Positions 10,766 to 23,559 of a DNA stretch of 64,000 nucleotides are shown one piece after another. The translations under genes and the position numbers were made by a program. How positions within the stretch are numbered: position 1 is the stretch's first letter; each line of letters begins with the position of its first letter. Below the pieces are notes generated by a model. It was not told where the DNA came from, searched no databases, and saw only the letters and a list, made by a program, of their open reading frames with translations. Origin of the DNA: Litsea cubeba (taxonomy: Eukaryota > Streptophyta > Magnoliopsida > Laurales > Lauraceae); NCBI GenBank assembly GCA_012931725.1, contig CM022955.1, positions 12,692,137-12,756,136 of the forward strand, read 5' to 3'.

Positions 10766-12098
10766 CCAAGTTTACTAAATAAAATTTCCCACTTCAGAAA
10801 AAAAAATATATATATATATACATTAATTTTCATAATTCTCAGGTGTGCTCAATGAGTTTTTGACATTTTTTAGGTCCCCCAAACCCTTGTACTTGGGTGT
10901 GCCCGTGGATGTAAGGATTCTATGATAGAGAGGAAAATTGGTCAAGTTTTTTGATATAGTACACACTTTTCTCATTTTTTTTATAGTACAAAGCATTTTC
11001 GTGTGAAAAAGAAAATAAATGAGCTAGTTTTCTGTACAAATAAGGTCTCAGGGTAGGAATGTTGAATTCTCTCTCCAAACAAAATGAAAATCCATGGAGC
11101 ATGGAATCCTACTGTTGGACAAACACACCCTAATGCTTAAAGTGGTTTCAGTCATGTCCACTGCCGCGATTGATATCATCACGGTTTGGCCCACATAACA
11201 GAAACTTGTGAAGCATTTGAGGCTGAAACTTCATTGTTCAAAAAATGGGTTGAAGTCTTGAAGAAAAGTTCCCATGCAGTCAACAAATCCAGACCAGACC
11301 ACTCAATTAAATCTTTCCTCTCCGATCTGGCATGGCCAAAAAATCCACCGTTGGATTGAGCACATCATGATTCAAGATCATCCATTATTCACTTTGTAAG
11401 TTGATTATTTAATCTGACACGGTTACTATTTAGGCCTTTGCCAATTTGCCAATTTCCAAAAAGAAGAGATGGGGAGGGGGCTCTGACAGTTCAGATTAAA
11501 AAACAGTGGGCTGTTAGGTTTTATGTAAACTAGAAGTTATCATTTCTTTAATATGGTTACTTAGAACTGTTCATGGGCCGGGTTTAGATTTATAGAAGAA
11601 AAAAGGCTACATGGACAAACTATTGGGATCGGTTCAAGGACCGGTCCCTAATCCTAATAGTTTGTCCCTGTAGCAGGGCTTTTATAGATGTTGCTTGGCA
11701 AGTCTGAAGGCTTTGCAAATATCTTATTCATTCAGCTTCAAGACGTTTGATCTCTTTTTTTTAGTAGGTAAGAAAAGGAACCTTTTTTTAATAGACACAA
11801 TTGCCAAAAATGGATCACTATTTCGACAAATATACATGAATGACTTTTACTATATCACAACTTTGCTCATAAAATCTTAATATTGCGACAACTTTATTTT
11901 TTTTAATTAAATCATACAGGCCAAACAATCTATACGTAGAAAGATCTAATTGAAACAGCTGCATTTCAAACAAATATATTTGAATCAACTCTATTTCAAA
12001 AAGAAAAGACTTACCAAACAGAACCTTAAAACTCTGCTCATTTAATTATTAGGCCTTAATTTTTTTAATTTAGTTTAAATCATTATTAATCATCATAT
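10766..12098. other. AT-rich intergenic DNA with a small foldback
   Basis: I see no gene here. There is an (AT)n stretch near 10805-10820. A small inverted-repeat unit lies at about 11590-11698: TTTATAGAAG...GGCTACATGGACAAACTATT pairs with AATAGTTTGTCCCTGTAGC...TTTATAGA. It looks like a ~105-bp foldback MITE without a clear target duplication. Confidence 0.5.
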
Positions 12099-12107
12099 AA
12101 AAGATAA

Positions 12108-13021
12108 GAGGATTTTACCGAAAAAAACACTTAATCCGGATGTGTTACGCAATCAAACACTTTAGCAAGTGGAGAACCAATTAGAGCAATTGGGCCCAAA
12201 TTTTTCTTTTTTTACCTATTTGGCACATCGTCAGCGCCGACCTTATTTTACTTATATTAGGGGCTCATATCCCTGTTTTTACTTATTCTTCTCTTCTCTG
12301 GCCCCTCAGAATGTAAGATGATGGAAACCACTTCATGATAGAGAAGTGTGTAGTTAATCATCCTCCCTTTTGCCCTAATGTGAGACACTTGGAAATGATG
12401 GAACATGAAAACTTTTAGGGCAATATGAAGCTAGTCAATATGATAAAACTAGTTAAACAGAGTCTAATACGTTTGGCCCTTGTTAAAAGTGTATTAAAAA
12501 AAACCATGCATCAAAATGGAGTATGTATTGGAGTCATCGCTGCTGCGCGGGGAATGGGTAAACCTTTTGTGAAATGGTCACTTCCAAATGACACTCTTGA
12601 CATATATTGGTAACCAAAAGATAGGATCATACCTACATCTGTACGTCTATGCAACTCAAGGTAATTTGTTGAATTTAAACTGTCCCCTATAGTCTTTAAA
12701 TGGCAACTTAACTAATTACTCAAATTGGACTATATATTAAGTTGTATTGAAATCCATCTTCCATATATGCTTGCAAACATTACATTCTAAGGGGGCAAAG
12801 AAGAAAAGAATGAGCAAAAACAGCAATATGAGCCCTAATATGGGTCGCGGACGAAGTCATCGCCGACTTTATTCAGTGTAAATAAGGTTGGGGCCAACGA
12901 TGTGCCAAATAGGTAAACAAAAATAAAAATCGGGCTCAATTGCTCTAATTGGTGCCCCACTTGTTAAAGTGTTTGATTGCATAACACGTCCGGATTAAGT
13001 GTTTTTTTTTTTTAAATCCTC
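12108..13021. mobile_element. Non-autonomous Mutator-like element, long TIRs, 9-bp TSD
   Basis: Left arm 12108-12315 and right arm 12781-13021 are long inverted repeats. Both ends read inward GAGGATTT, then AAACACTTAATCCGGA and GCAATCAAACACTTTA. The element is flanked by a perfect 9-bp direct repeat AAAAGATAA (12099-12107 and 13022-13030). Long TIRs plus a 9-bp duplication are the Mutator signature. No transposase is encoded. The ~465-bp centre is unrelated to the arms and could be captured DNA, but I do not recognise it. Confidence 0.88.
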
Positions 13022-13030
13022 AAAAGATAA

Positions 13031-16000
13031 TTACCATGAAAACATTTCCATAATGACAGCCTAAGACCCAACTTAAAAATCCCACCGGAGACGGTATCCC
13101 CCTTCATGCCATGGTGATGTCCCAACCGAACCATGGCACATTGGAAAAAAAAAAAAAACAACTTAAAAGCGCCCACCAGAACATTCAGATAAAGAAAATC
13201 TCCCACTATCTAGATTCATCCATTCCCATGTTCCCAAGGGACTTCAGCTTCACACTCCATTGCCAACATTCAACTCCATGTAACAAAGCCATTTTATAAT
13301 CACTCTCCTCTTAATATAAGAGACACTTGACAATCAAGTAACATCCCAGTAGTTGTGCTGACTTTATTTTGCTACAACCAACCTCCAGTTTGTCCATCAC
13401 CAATCCCAAATACCTAATTTTAAGTTGTTTTAACTGGTAACCATCTCAGCTTCCCTACACGCACTGATTCTCTACTTTTGCACTGCTTGTGTTCTTTCTT
13501 AGATCTTTACTAATTTTTGACACATTTAAACACCATCTCGGCTTCACCCATTTTGTTATACTGATGTAACAATTAACAACAAAGTAACTGTTGAAATCAA
13601 GCTGGCAATTACTGCCATTGTGCAGTTTTAAGTGATGTGTAAGTAGATTGGAACAAATGCAGGTCAATTAATCTATTATTTTTTGGAGGGTAAAAAAATA
13701 ACTACCATGTTCTCAAGTGTCAAAGCATGCAACAAAATGAAGTTCCACTATAGTCCAGTAGTTCCAGGAAATCCCAGGGACTGAAATGGGATTGAATCTG
13801 GAACAACATAAAGGAAAAACTATTTTGACCATGATTTTCTATGTATTAACTCAAAAGGAAACCAACTCTTCATGAAGACATTCTTTGCTAGTCAGTGTAT
13901 AAAAATCATGTGTCCAAATGCATGCTCCTGCAGAAGATCAAATTATCAATAAAGGAGATACTTTGGGGCTTACCTTGTGGAGGTTTACATTAAAAGTAAG
14001 TATTGCACAGAAAGATCAGCTCAGTTAATTGGAGGAACGAATGAAAAATGAAGCTTTTATGGGAACATACAAAAAATGGCATTGATCTAAGCATATATGA
14101 AGTCTTCCCTTCCTGTGGGTGGCATTTAGCTGAGAAAGATGAGGCTGGGGTCTAATTATTTTACCCAGATACCTGCAGGCTTGCACATTTTGAATAGCAA
14201 GGCACTAACTCACACACAAAACAGCATTTTCCAAGAACTACCATCAAAATGTGCTCAACTAATTCAAGAATAACAGTGCATTGAAAAAACAAAGTTCAGT
14301 TGTCATAATAGCATCCCCTACTTATATTTTATATAGATCAAGCTCGACACCTTAGGAAAAAAACCCTAACTTGATCATCTGCACGCCGAAAACCCCACAA
14401 AATCCATGGAACCTGCAAATGACAAAACCCAAAAACATCATATGTAAGAAACTTAAACCAAACGATTAGTGGGATACAAACAAACCCCCCGCTGCACAAC
14501 CAACCAAAAAAAAAGAAAAAAAAAAGGGAGCAAAAATCCACCCACACAGACACAAACCTTTTCCCAAAAGAAGAAAAAAGAAAAATAATTCATCTGCATA
14601 TGGATCGAATCTGCATATGGATCAAACCAGAGCTATTAAGATCATAGAAAATGAAACAACTTCGATCCTATTTCTCGTTCAAGTATGGACCTGGTGAGTT
14701 AGTACCAATCTGAAAATGTACCAAAAAAGCTCAGGAGAACAATAATAATGATACAGAAAAACCCAGAGATGGGCAATTGTAATTATCTTGTGTTTTGAAT
14801 TATTTACAAATGACTTCAGTTGTTTTTAACACTAATATGTTGTTCCACACTTCATATCAAATCATTTTCAAAAAAAAAAAACCTTCACATCAATAACTGA
14901 ATAATCATTACCAATTACTGAATAACATGAATCATGCAAACATAAATGCACAAGTAACACCAACACTCATGGTTGAGTGTAGCGGTGTTGGCACCTTAAT
15001 ATAACTCACATGCCTAGGGTGACAGGTTCAAGTTGACTTAATAACAGCCAGGTAATTATGAGGATAAACTACCCTGGCCTGTTAAGAGGATAAAGCCAAG
15101 AAAATGCTGGAATTGGTCAAGGTTTTGCAGGTGCCTTCCAGAGGTGGGGGCACAGACTTAGCTCTTTCCACGGACATAGAAAGAGAAGATAAGTGAGTAA
15201 AGGGGTTTCCTGTCAAACTAGGGGGAGGTTAGAGTGCAGACATCAGTGGAGATTAGGGAGTCATTTCTGTCTCTCTCTTTTTTTAATGAAAAAACCTGTA
15301 ATCTGGAAAATGAGGGATTAGGACACTGAAAAGCAGGTTGTTGTGGGGAAGCAAGTTAGAAGATAAAAGGCAGACCCACAAGAAACTAGATCAGCGGTGG
15401 TTGATTCCACAAATCAGTGAGCTAAGGGAGTTCCATCAACGTCAATTCTGATTATAATTCTTGGAAAAGAGCCATAGGGGACTCTTGGAGATATGGAATG
15501 CAGAGTCTTCAATTGCTATGAGGTTTCCAAAGCCGGCACATCTCTTGGAGCTTCAGTTTCTCACAGTTTTGAATGGGTTGTTGCTAATGTGAATTCTCAA
15601 ATATGGGTCATACACCCTTCAAAATAAAAAAAGACCATAGAACCATAGGAAACTCAAAATTGATTCGAACACTAGGTAAATCAACAACTATCAAAATAGA
15701 ACACCTTAACATCAAACCAAAGAAAACAAACCATAGCATTTCATGACTTACAACATCTGCAACAAACCAAACATAGAAAATGGCAATACCAGAAATCATG
15801 CCAATAGAACCTCTAAGAATCCTAGAACAACAAGAAACGGCACCCATTTGGGTGCAGTTTGTTTGCAAATGGAGTTGGGAAAGGATTTTCAACTCTCTTT
15901 GGCATTTTTTGGCAATAAAAATACGAGGTTCATGATAATCAAGACAGAACCCTGAGATTCAGCCAAAAGCTTGGCAGCAGTTCAATTTTCTATAGAGAAG

Positions 16001-16485
16001 TCAGTTAACAACCAAGCCATAGTTTATTGATTCATTTGTCCCCAAATTGAATTCAAGCAAAATAATTAGCATCAGATTACAAGAAATACCTGAATCCACT
16101 TCTTTGGAAGAAAAAAAGCCCTTCATTTAACCAAATCCAACTGGAAAAACTCCCATCTTTCCAACACAAAACCTAGAAATGTTATACTCAAGTTCAACCA
16201 TTTCAATAAAATGGTGTTACTTTTCTGTGTCATTTGATTGTGTAACATGATGAGAACCAGCAACCATGTGGTTCTGACAATGAGCACCTTTGGACTGTGC
16301 TATGGGCTCTTGGTAAACATTAATTAAATTTACAATAAAAAACATTGAATTAAGCCCACAATAGAAAACTGATGTAGAAATGCCTAAAACCGTAGACATT
16401 CACCACCTTTTAAACACAAAGAGCAAGAGACCTGGACCAAACCAATCCCGACAAAAAATCAGCTGTTACCTGGTGGCAATGATGA
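13031..16485. other. Intergenic sequence downstream of the TOM9-like gene
   Basis: No coding sequence is supported. Near 14970-15100 a stretch with GTAGCGGTGTTGGC and AGGTTCAAGTTGAC resembles the A and B boxes of a tRNA-derived SINE, without a clear 3' end. A possible 3'-UTR intron of the TOM9-like gene (donor at 16469, acceptor at 14413) would place its last non-coding exon near 14412, but this is speculative. Confidence 0.35.
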
Positions 16486-16806
16486 TCACTTGGGGGGAGA
16501 AATGGTTGGTGTGCCAAGCAAGCTAGCCTGCTGCATCTCAAGTTCGTTCATTTGCTGTTCGCGATCCATCTCAATGATGAGAGGGACTACAAGAACAAGA
16601 AAGGTGGTCCCTGCAATCCAAGCAGCTTTTCCAGTGCTTCTCAGGAGCTTCTTCGCTACAGAGGCTGTATCGGCAGCAACACTCATCCCTTGATGCACAA
16701 TCGAAGACTGTGATATCGAGTTGGAGACCCTTGCCAGAATCCCTTCATTGCCACTGCCACTACTGCTAGGCAAAGATAGTGATGGCCTTCTGCTCTGAGA
16801 CGCCAT
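16486..16806 (-). CDS. TOM9: Mitochondrial import receptor subunit TOM9-like (plant Tom22 homologue)
   Basis: This is a single 106-codon exon on the minus strand. Plant TOM9 is the short Tom22 homologue of the outer-membrane translocase, tail-anchored and lacking the long acidic receptor domain of fungal and animal Tom22. The diagnostic block is present: KKLLRSTGKAAWIAG (residues 52-66), a membrane segment ending FLVLVVPLIIEM (about 62-80), then DREQQ and a conserved MQQASLLG tail. The N-terminus (residues 1-20) is Ser-rich. ILARVSNS at 23-30 matches the family. The length is close to the usual ~95-100 residues. The start is the first ATG after a pyrimidine-rich leader. A donor-like CAG|GTAACA sits just after the stop, so a 3'-UTR intron is possible. 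Recognition is by motif memory; the family assignment is firm and the paralogue number is not. Confidence 0.93.
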   Translation of the reverse strand: MASQSRRPSLSLPSSSGSGNEGILARVSNSISQSSIVHQGMSVAADTASVAKKLLRSTGKAAWIAGTTFLVLVVPLIIEMDREQQMNELEMQQASLLGTPTISPPK

Positions 16807-18430
16807 CGATAGGATTATGATGAGGGTGAGCGAAAGTGAAAGTGAGAATGATCGTTGACAGTAACCTAACCATTAAGTATAAAAATTGTCAAACATCCAT
16901 CAAACCCTAAATTCCATGAATGAGAGCTACAGAACAAAGCAAAAGTAAACATCCTTATTGTTCATATATCTACTCATAGATTATACAAATTCAAATAAAT
17001 CTTCATCTAAGAGTGTTCTTCAACTGTTGCATTTTCCAAAAAAGAAGGAAAACTCAATGCAGTATAGATGTGAATTTGAAAAACTCAATAATGTGCAGAA
17101 AAGATATATGAATTTGAATCCCTGAAATATCGCTTGCGAGACAATAGCGGCTAACGGTCCATAGAGCCCACTTGATCATTCCAAAAACCACCATCTTCTC
17201 TTGTAGGAAAACCCAGTCCACTGCCTCCATCCCCTCACGGTCCCATGTGCAAAACCCAATTTGGGACACATCCAGGCTGTATCCATTGTTGGATTTCCAA
17301 ACCCCCAGTCCCCCACAAACCAAGCCCCAACCCCAACAACAAAATTCTGCTCCTGAATTTATCACCCATGAGGCCCCATGAGAGAGCATTATGATCCATG
17401 TGAGAAGTAATTTCTATCTCCCACTTATTAAAATCCAGCAGTGGTCTCACCTTTGACAAATTCAACCCACTCATAAGTCATACTCATACCACATGTGAAA
17501 CCCTCACCACCCCACCCACATCCACCAAATGAATTGCCACTCATCCAAAACTCACACCAGTCAGAGTTCACCCCACCATTGGGATTATCACATGTATAAA
17601 TTTTATATGATTTAGTCCATTGGAGTTAATTATGTATTTAGATATGATCAATCCAACAATGGTTCCCACACCTAGCAGTTCCTAAAAACATCCTTATATG
17701 TATGGACTTGGAGAAAGATAGACATGCCAATGACACAAATAAAACAAAATTGCATAAATATTACCCCAATGGCATAAAATCTCCACAATTTATAATCAAA
17801 ATAAAAAAGTGCAAAAAGATCTAATCATCATCAACAAAACCACAGTTCCCCTCAGTGCTCAATCCATTTATAAATTAAAAAAGAAAAATCATCTTTATCA
17901 GAAGAAAAGATCCCCTCTCAACACACATAATCCACATTTGCAAATCGCACATCTACTTGTAAATATTCGACACACACTCGCAAACCCCACAAAAAGTACC
18001 CAAAATCGCACATTTACAAAATACACACACTTGCAAACCCCCCAAAAAGTACCCAAAATCCAAAAACAAAGACCATAACAAAAACCCAACAGAAAAAAAA
18101 TCCAAACCATGAAACCCCAAAATCCCAAAATAAAACCCTAACACACCCAGACTATAAAAAAAAGTCTATCAAAACTCATTGTGTAATGAGAGAGAGCGAG
18201 ATACCTGAGCTCTCCTGTGTGTGGGGACTGGGGAGGCAGAGAGACGAGTTTTCCGTGCGCAAGCAAGAGCCCGAGCGATGGTATGCGACGTGTTATATGC
18301 GTGCGTAGAAGTGTAGGGTTCGGATAGTTGGAGCAAAAAGTTTAGTGGGCTTTGGGCGGAGGTATCTCTCACACTTTTCACTGCATGAAATAAAATATAT
18401 AATTTATTTTTTTTTAAATTATATTTCATT
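16807..18430. other. Upstream region of the TOM9-like gene
   Basis: The minus-strand leader directly upstream of the ATG is CT-rich (TTCTCACTTTCACTTTCGC), typical of a plant 5' UTR. I cannot identify a convincing TATA box for it. The rest is AT-rich and holds no gene. A direct repeat of CACTTGCAAACCCC...AAAGTACCCAAAATC lies near 17970-18060. Confidence 0.35.
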
Positions 18431-18479
18431 ATTAGTAGGATATCCCACTAATAATTATCAACTATCATTTAATTGAACA

Positions 18480-19265
18480 TGAATAATAGAATCTCATTAA
18501 TGAAATTTTCAAATAAATTCTAAAAATACACAAATAAATTTCAAATAACGCAAATGAATTTTTAAAAATACAATAATTTCAAAAAACACAATAAATTTTA
18601 AAAAAAAAGAAATAAATTTCAAAAGAATGTAAATAAATTTTAAAAATACAAATAAATTTTAAAAGATCAAAATAAATCTCAAAAAATATAAATAAGTTTC
18701 AAAAGATCTAAATAAATTTCATAAAATGTAAATAAATTTTAAAAGACGTAAATAAATTTCAAAAGACGTAAATAAAATTAAAAAATGCAAATACATTTGC
18801 CAAGATAAACTAATTTTCCAAATTTCAGAAAAATTTTCCAAAAACTCAAACATTTTTGTCAAAACTTAGTTAAATTTATTTTAAAAAATACAAATAAATT
18901 TCAAAAAACATAAATATATCTAAGAAAATACAAATAAATTTTCTAAAAACATAGAAATACTCGTTCAAAAACTTAGTTAAAATTTTTAACATGGAGATAA
19001 ATTTGTCAGAAACTCAGCTATATTTTTCAAAAACTCAAATAAATTGCCAAAAACTCAGATAGATTTATTCAGAACTCAGATAAATAGCCAAAAACTCGGA
19101 TAAATTTGTCTAGGACTCAGATAAATTTGATTCAGAACTCAGATAAATTGGCGCAAAACTCAAATAAATTTGACAAAAGATGAAAAACTCAGATAAATTT
19201 GATAAAAACTTAGATAAATTTCATAAAACCTCAAATAAATTTCATAAAAAACTCATAGATTTGTC
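18480..19265. repeat. AT-rich array of degenerate ~15-20-bp motifs (AACTCAGATAAATTTG type)
   Basis: Tens of copies of AAATAAATTTCAAAA and later ACTCAGATAAATTTG occur with 15-25 bp spacing. The reverse complement of the same motif forms the array at 25840-26690. No gene is present. Such arrays resemble subterminal repeats of large DNA transposons, but no ends were found. Confidence 0.7.
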
Positions 19266-20600
19266 AAAAAACGGCGGCCCCGCTACTGTTGCGCCACCAC
19301 CTGACTCGAGGAAGAAGGAAGGCAGCCAGGCTGCAATCTTCACCTCCAGATACAGAAGCCAGAGAAATAGGTTCTTCCGGGATCATCGTCGCCGGACTTA
19401 CTGCGTGTCGCCTGAGAATGAGCATCGTCGCACCGCTGCATAAGTCTTCACCGAAGAAGACAGTTGTTGTTACTTGTCTCTGGTTCCAGAAACGAGAGAG
19501 CGTAGGTTCCAGAAACCAGAGAGAGAAGGAGGGAGGAAGGCGACGCACGTGGGCGCAGGGCGGAAACAGAGGGAGAGGTGGAGAAGAAGGAGAAGATGAG
19601 GAAGACAGGGAGGGAGCGGAGAAGGAGAGAATGAGAGGGAAGAGAGGCGCAGAGACAGAGAGGGAGCGGAGAAGGAGAGAATGAGAGGGAAGAGAGTCGC
19701 AGAGAGGGGGCGAGAAAGGGCAGGGAATGGAGAGGAAGAGGGAGCAGAGAGAGGGCGGGAGATTAGAGAAGGAGAAGAGGAAGAAGACAGGGGAGATGGG
19801 TGCGGGTGGGTGCAACAGTGTCCCCCACGTTTCGACGGCTCCCGCCCCGATCTCTCCTCCCTCATCCCCAATCTCACCCTCAAATCGGCCATCCTCCGCT
19901 GGAACCGGAGACAGAGGAGATGATCCACGGAGATTCACAGATTTGAAGATTCAGATCTAAACCAATCGTCATCATAGAACAGACGACGAACAGAAGAACA
20001 TGTTGTGTTCCTAGAGACCCACAGAGGATCTGGATTTTCCTGGCCAGAGGAAGACCCCAGACTCGCTGCGAGTGGATGAAAAACCTGTCTTCTCCTTCTT
20101 CGATCAGTCTGCTGCAAACAGACCCGAACCTCTTTCCTTCTTTGAGGTCTCCGAAACCCCGATCAGTGTGGCCCAACAGAGATCGAAAAAGACCCGGAAT
20201 CCTTCCAACAATCGATCCTTGTCTGTCTCCTTCTCCGGTACCAGCAAACCTGAGAACCCCTTTCTCCGTTTCGAATTTCTGCAAGAAACTCGATCAGCGT
20301 GTCCCCCTCAAGATCGGAACCTGCTCTTTTCTAGAACAAAGACGACGTGCAGCAATCAGCATAAGCAAACTTAGGCTCGTTATAGAAGAAGATGGATAAT
20401 ATAAAATTTTAAATTTTAAAATTTTATGCCTAAAATGGTTGAATGGGCAAAGCAGTCCTGAAAAATGAGAACGTGTGGACGCAGGGACCTATGGTTGCAA
20501 ACAGTTTAACTGTGTGGACCAGATGCCTTAAACAATTTTTGCCTGAACTGGAGGCTGAATACATTCCACTATAGGGACCTTTCGCTAATTTTCTCAAAAG
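19266..20600. other. GC-richer, GA-rich block without a supported gene
   Basis: Composition changes sharply from the AT-rich array to GC-rich sequence at about 19270. A purine-rich low-complexity tract follows at 19540-19800. Open frames on both strands are Ser/Pro/Leu- or Arg/Glu-rich and reflect composition. The block ends with GGGACCTTTCGCTAATTT near 20573, a terminus-like sequence also seen in variant form near 26986. Confidence 0.35.
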
Positions 20601-20797
20601 TTTATCCCAGGCTCTAACACTCTTGCCCTTTTATCCAAGTGAATTAGGGCTGCCAAGCGCCAAATAGGTCTTCTGATGACAGGACCCCCAAGGGCCTTGA
20701 ATGTTACACCTAACGACTAAATGGGCCAGCCTTAGATAGGGTTTGGACGGTTCAATCCATGCAACAAGCCAAGCTAACAAGAAAGGTTACCCCAAAC

Positions 20798-21187
20798 TAG
20801 GGATGTAAATGGGTCCCGATTCTCCGATTACCCGGAGGTTCCTACCCGTTAAAAATCGGGTCTAGGTCCTTATTTAGGCCCCGATCAGTGAATGGATCCA
20901 GGTCCAATTCTACCTTAGTTCAGACCCGTGGACCCGAGGCCCGATATATTATATTACCTCAATTTTTTAAAATCTCTCCTAAAAACCATATTTTTTTAGT
21001 ATCATTCTCTAGCTAGACCCGAGCCCGAATTCAAACCATTCCCATATATGGTTTTGGTTCCGGTTCCGGAGCCAAGAAACCGGTTCCGAAACGGTTCGGG
21101 TCCAGATCCAATTCCACATTCTCCTTAACGGTTCTAGTTCCGGGTCTACCATGGACCCAAACTAGAATCGACTCGTTTACTACCCTA
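20798..21187. mobile_element. hAT-like MITE (TAGGGATGTAAATGGG ends)
   Basis: The left end TAGGGATGTAAATGGGTCCC pairs with the right end, whose inward reading is TAGGGTAGTAAACGAGTC. AGGGATGTAAACGAG-type ends are common in plant hAT MITEs. The flanking 8-mers CCCCAAAC and CCCTAGAC match at 6 of 8. The interior is rich in GGTTCCGGTTCCGG and GGGTCTAGG motifs, and no protein is encoded. Confidence 0.55.
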
Positions 21188-21419
21188 CCCTAGACATACC
21201 CTGGCCCGATTTAGGACATGCCAAAGCCCTTCTAAGGCATGTACTACTTATTTCCTCACCCAGCCCTGTAGGCCAGGTCTTAAAATAAGAAACTGATTTT
21301 TATTTTATTTTTACACTGCCACTAGACATTGAGCATAAAATTGACATTCACCCTCCTCTCTTAAAACTTGAGAAGCAATGATCTATTTTAAATAGACCTT
21401 TTTAAATCATTGATTGAAA

Positions 21420-22040
21420 GTTTTTCATAAAGTTTTCTAGATTCACAAGGAATCAAGCCTTGAAAACTGACACAGTAGTCTTGTCCGCCCTTCCAACGAG
21501 ATCTAATAGTTTGGATCTTGTGTTTGGGGCCCATACAATCCAAAAATACTATCAAATGGCTCATTTTTATTTGCACATATATATTTATATATATATTGTG
21601 AATGGTGGTGATCCAATGACTAAAAGTTGGTCCCATAACAATGTCTAACCTTCTAGATATTTTCAACGGTTTGGATTGTAATTTGTTATAAAAGAAAATA
21701 ATAACAAAAAGAGAAATGTGGCTGCTTATGGACTAATCCAAAATTGGGCATGCTACATCAATGGATAATATTGTTTTGCAAATATCTCGAGACCCATAAG
21801 TTATAAAGCCTTGAAAATTGACCCCATAGCCATGTTCAACCTTTCAAAGAGATCTAACGCTTTAGATCTTGTGTTTGGGCCACATAAAATCCAGAAATTT
21901 TCATCCAATGGCTCACATTTTTTACACATATTTCTAGACTTGTAATGATTAAATGACTGAGATTTGGTACCATAGTCGTGTTTGATCTTATGAACATTTC
22001 CAATTGTTTGAGTTTTGATTTACTATTTTAGATTTTAAGT
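21420..22040. repeat. Diverged direct duplication, offset about 351 bp
   Basis: AAGCCTTGAAAACTGAC...GAGATCTAATAGTTTGGATC near 21455 recurs as AAGCCTTGAAAATTGAC...GAGATCTAACGCTTTAGATC near 21806. Similar downstream sequence (CAAATGGCTCA / CCAATGGCTCA) follows in both. No coding content is seen. Confidence 0.6.
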
Positions 22041-22414
22041 AAAAATTAAAAAAGTGACTGGGGCATTGTGTTTCCATAAACACTCGCTCTACTTTTTAAA
22101 TGCATGCTTTTGGAGGATTTGAAAAAAAAAAAGAGGCATTGCCTCTATTTCTCTAAATTGGGCAAAGCTTAAAAACCATTGCCAAATGCCTTTGCTTTCA
22201 AAATCTCCACCCGATTTAGAGAACTACAAAATGAGAGGCAAAGAAAATAGAGATGCCAAACATGGCCCTAGTAAGTGGAACAACCTATATTATATATATA
22301 TATATATAAACTAGAGAGGACAAGAGTATCTAGACCGACCCCACCAATCAAATAGTTCCTCCAAAACATAAGATCCACCACCATGTGTCCCCATTATTTT
22401 CATTTCTCAATGAG

Positions 22415-23335
22415 AATTTCTATATGAACCCACATAACTTGCTGAGCACACCCACATTCTGAGCTCAACACACAAAAAATAGAAAGGATCTATTTTTGCC
22501 GAGCCCACCTACAATAATTCCCAAATTGCCCTTTCTCCTCTTCTCCTCTTTATTGGAAAATAGGTTGTAATCTATGCAAGTGGAATAGAGGGTGGGTTGC
22601 AATTGGGAGGGAAACACCATTTAATGCAAGGGATGGGAGAGAGGAGAAGGGAAATTCCGAATGGAGTGAAACAAAAAAAAAAAAAAGAATTATTTGTGTT
22701 ATCTCGGAAACACAAAGCTATGCACATAAAAACATGCATGGCGACTTCAAGACGTTCACAATTTTTTTGTACTGTGTATGAAAACTGTGCAGAACATGAC
22801 TCCATAGATGGCCGAGCACTATTGCATTGCACGGCTTAAGATGGCCGAGGACTACATGTGATGCACGGTTCTGCAATTTCGTGCAGGACATGAACGGGAA
22901 AAAAAAAACTGTGTAAAAAAAAGATACTTTCTCTTCATAGAGCTAGATGGCCATCTGCTGCTCCATATTGGAGATGGCTTCTCTAAAACACAATGTGGTG
23001 CCTAAGATTAGAAGTGTGGTAGCTTATATGGGGAAATGGAGAGAAGTGTTTGGAGATTAGTTCTTCCAAGAACTAATGGTGGGAGCTTTAAGATGATGAG
23101 AAGAAGAAGAAGAAGAAGTATAGTGATGAAGGGAAAGAAGTGCAGAAGAGGAATGGGCTAAGATAGAAACGAAGATGAAGTGAAGAAGAATAATAAATCG
23201 GTGAGCTTTGGTAGAGAAGATGAAGTCAAGGGTAGTTTCGATATTTTACAGATGGGTATATTGATAATAAAAAAATATTTAAAATGTGGGCGTGCTCAGT
23301 GAAATCCACGGTGCATTAAGAAATTCTTGAATGGT
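22415..23335. mobile_element. TIR element (CTGAGCACRCCCACATT arms)
   Basis: The left arm has AGAATTTCTATATG and CTGAGCACACCCACATTCT. The right arm read inward has AGAATTTCTTAATG and CTGAGCACGCCCACATTTT. No clean target duplication was found. The interior around 22925-23230 is shared with 32623-32960, which shows a second copy of the family. It encodes no protein. Confidence 0.55.
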
Positions 23336-23559
23336 TGGAGTAGGGATTTGGGAATATATCACTTTAATTTGATTAGGTTTAGTTTTTATTTATTTACTTT
23401 ACCACTCAAAGTAGGATTTATTCACTAAGCCAAGTTATTTACATAAAATTGAGTTCATGTGAATTTTGAGAATGGAATTGACTTAAGGATGGATTTGAGT
23501 TCTTAAAAAATTTGAAAAAAAAATGTATTCTTAAATGTAACTTTTTTCTAACCCATGCT

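Noticed and set aside
12425..12613. 62-codon frame in the centre of the Mutator-like element
   Set aside because: No recognisable family and no splice or promoter context; kept only as a question about captured sequence.
14338..14553. Minus-strand frame near a good acceptor site
   Set aside because: Poly-Phe and Trp-rich text with no family; at most part of a 3' UTR exon of the TOM9-like gene.
19264..19938. 224-codon minus-strand Ser/Pro/Leu-rich frame
   Set aside because: It follows the GA-rich low-complexity tract; all frames here are equally open.
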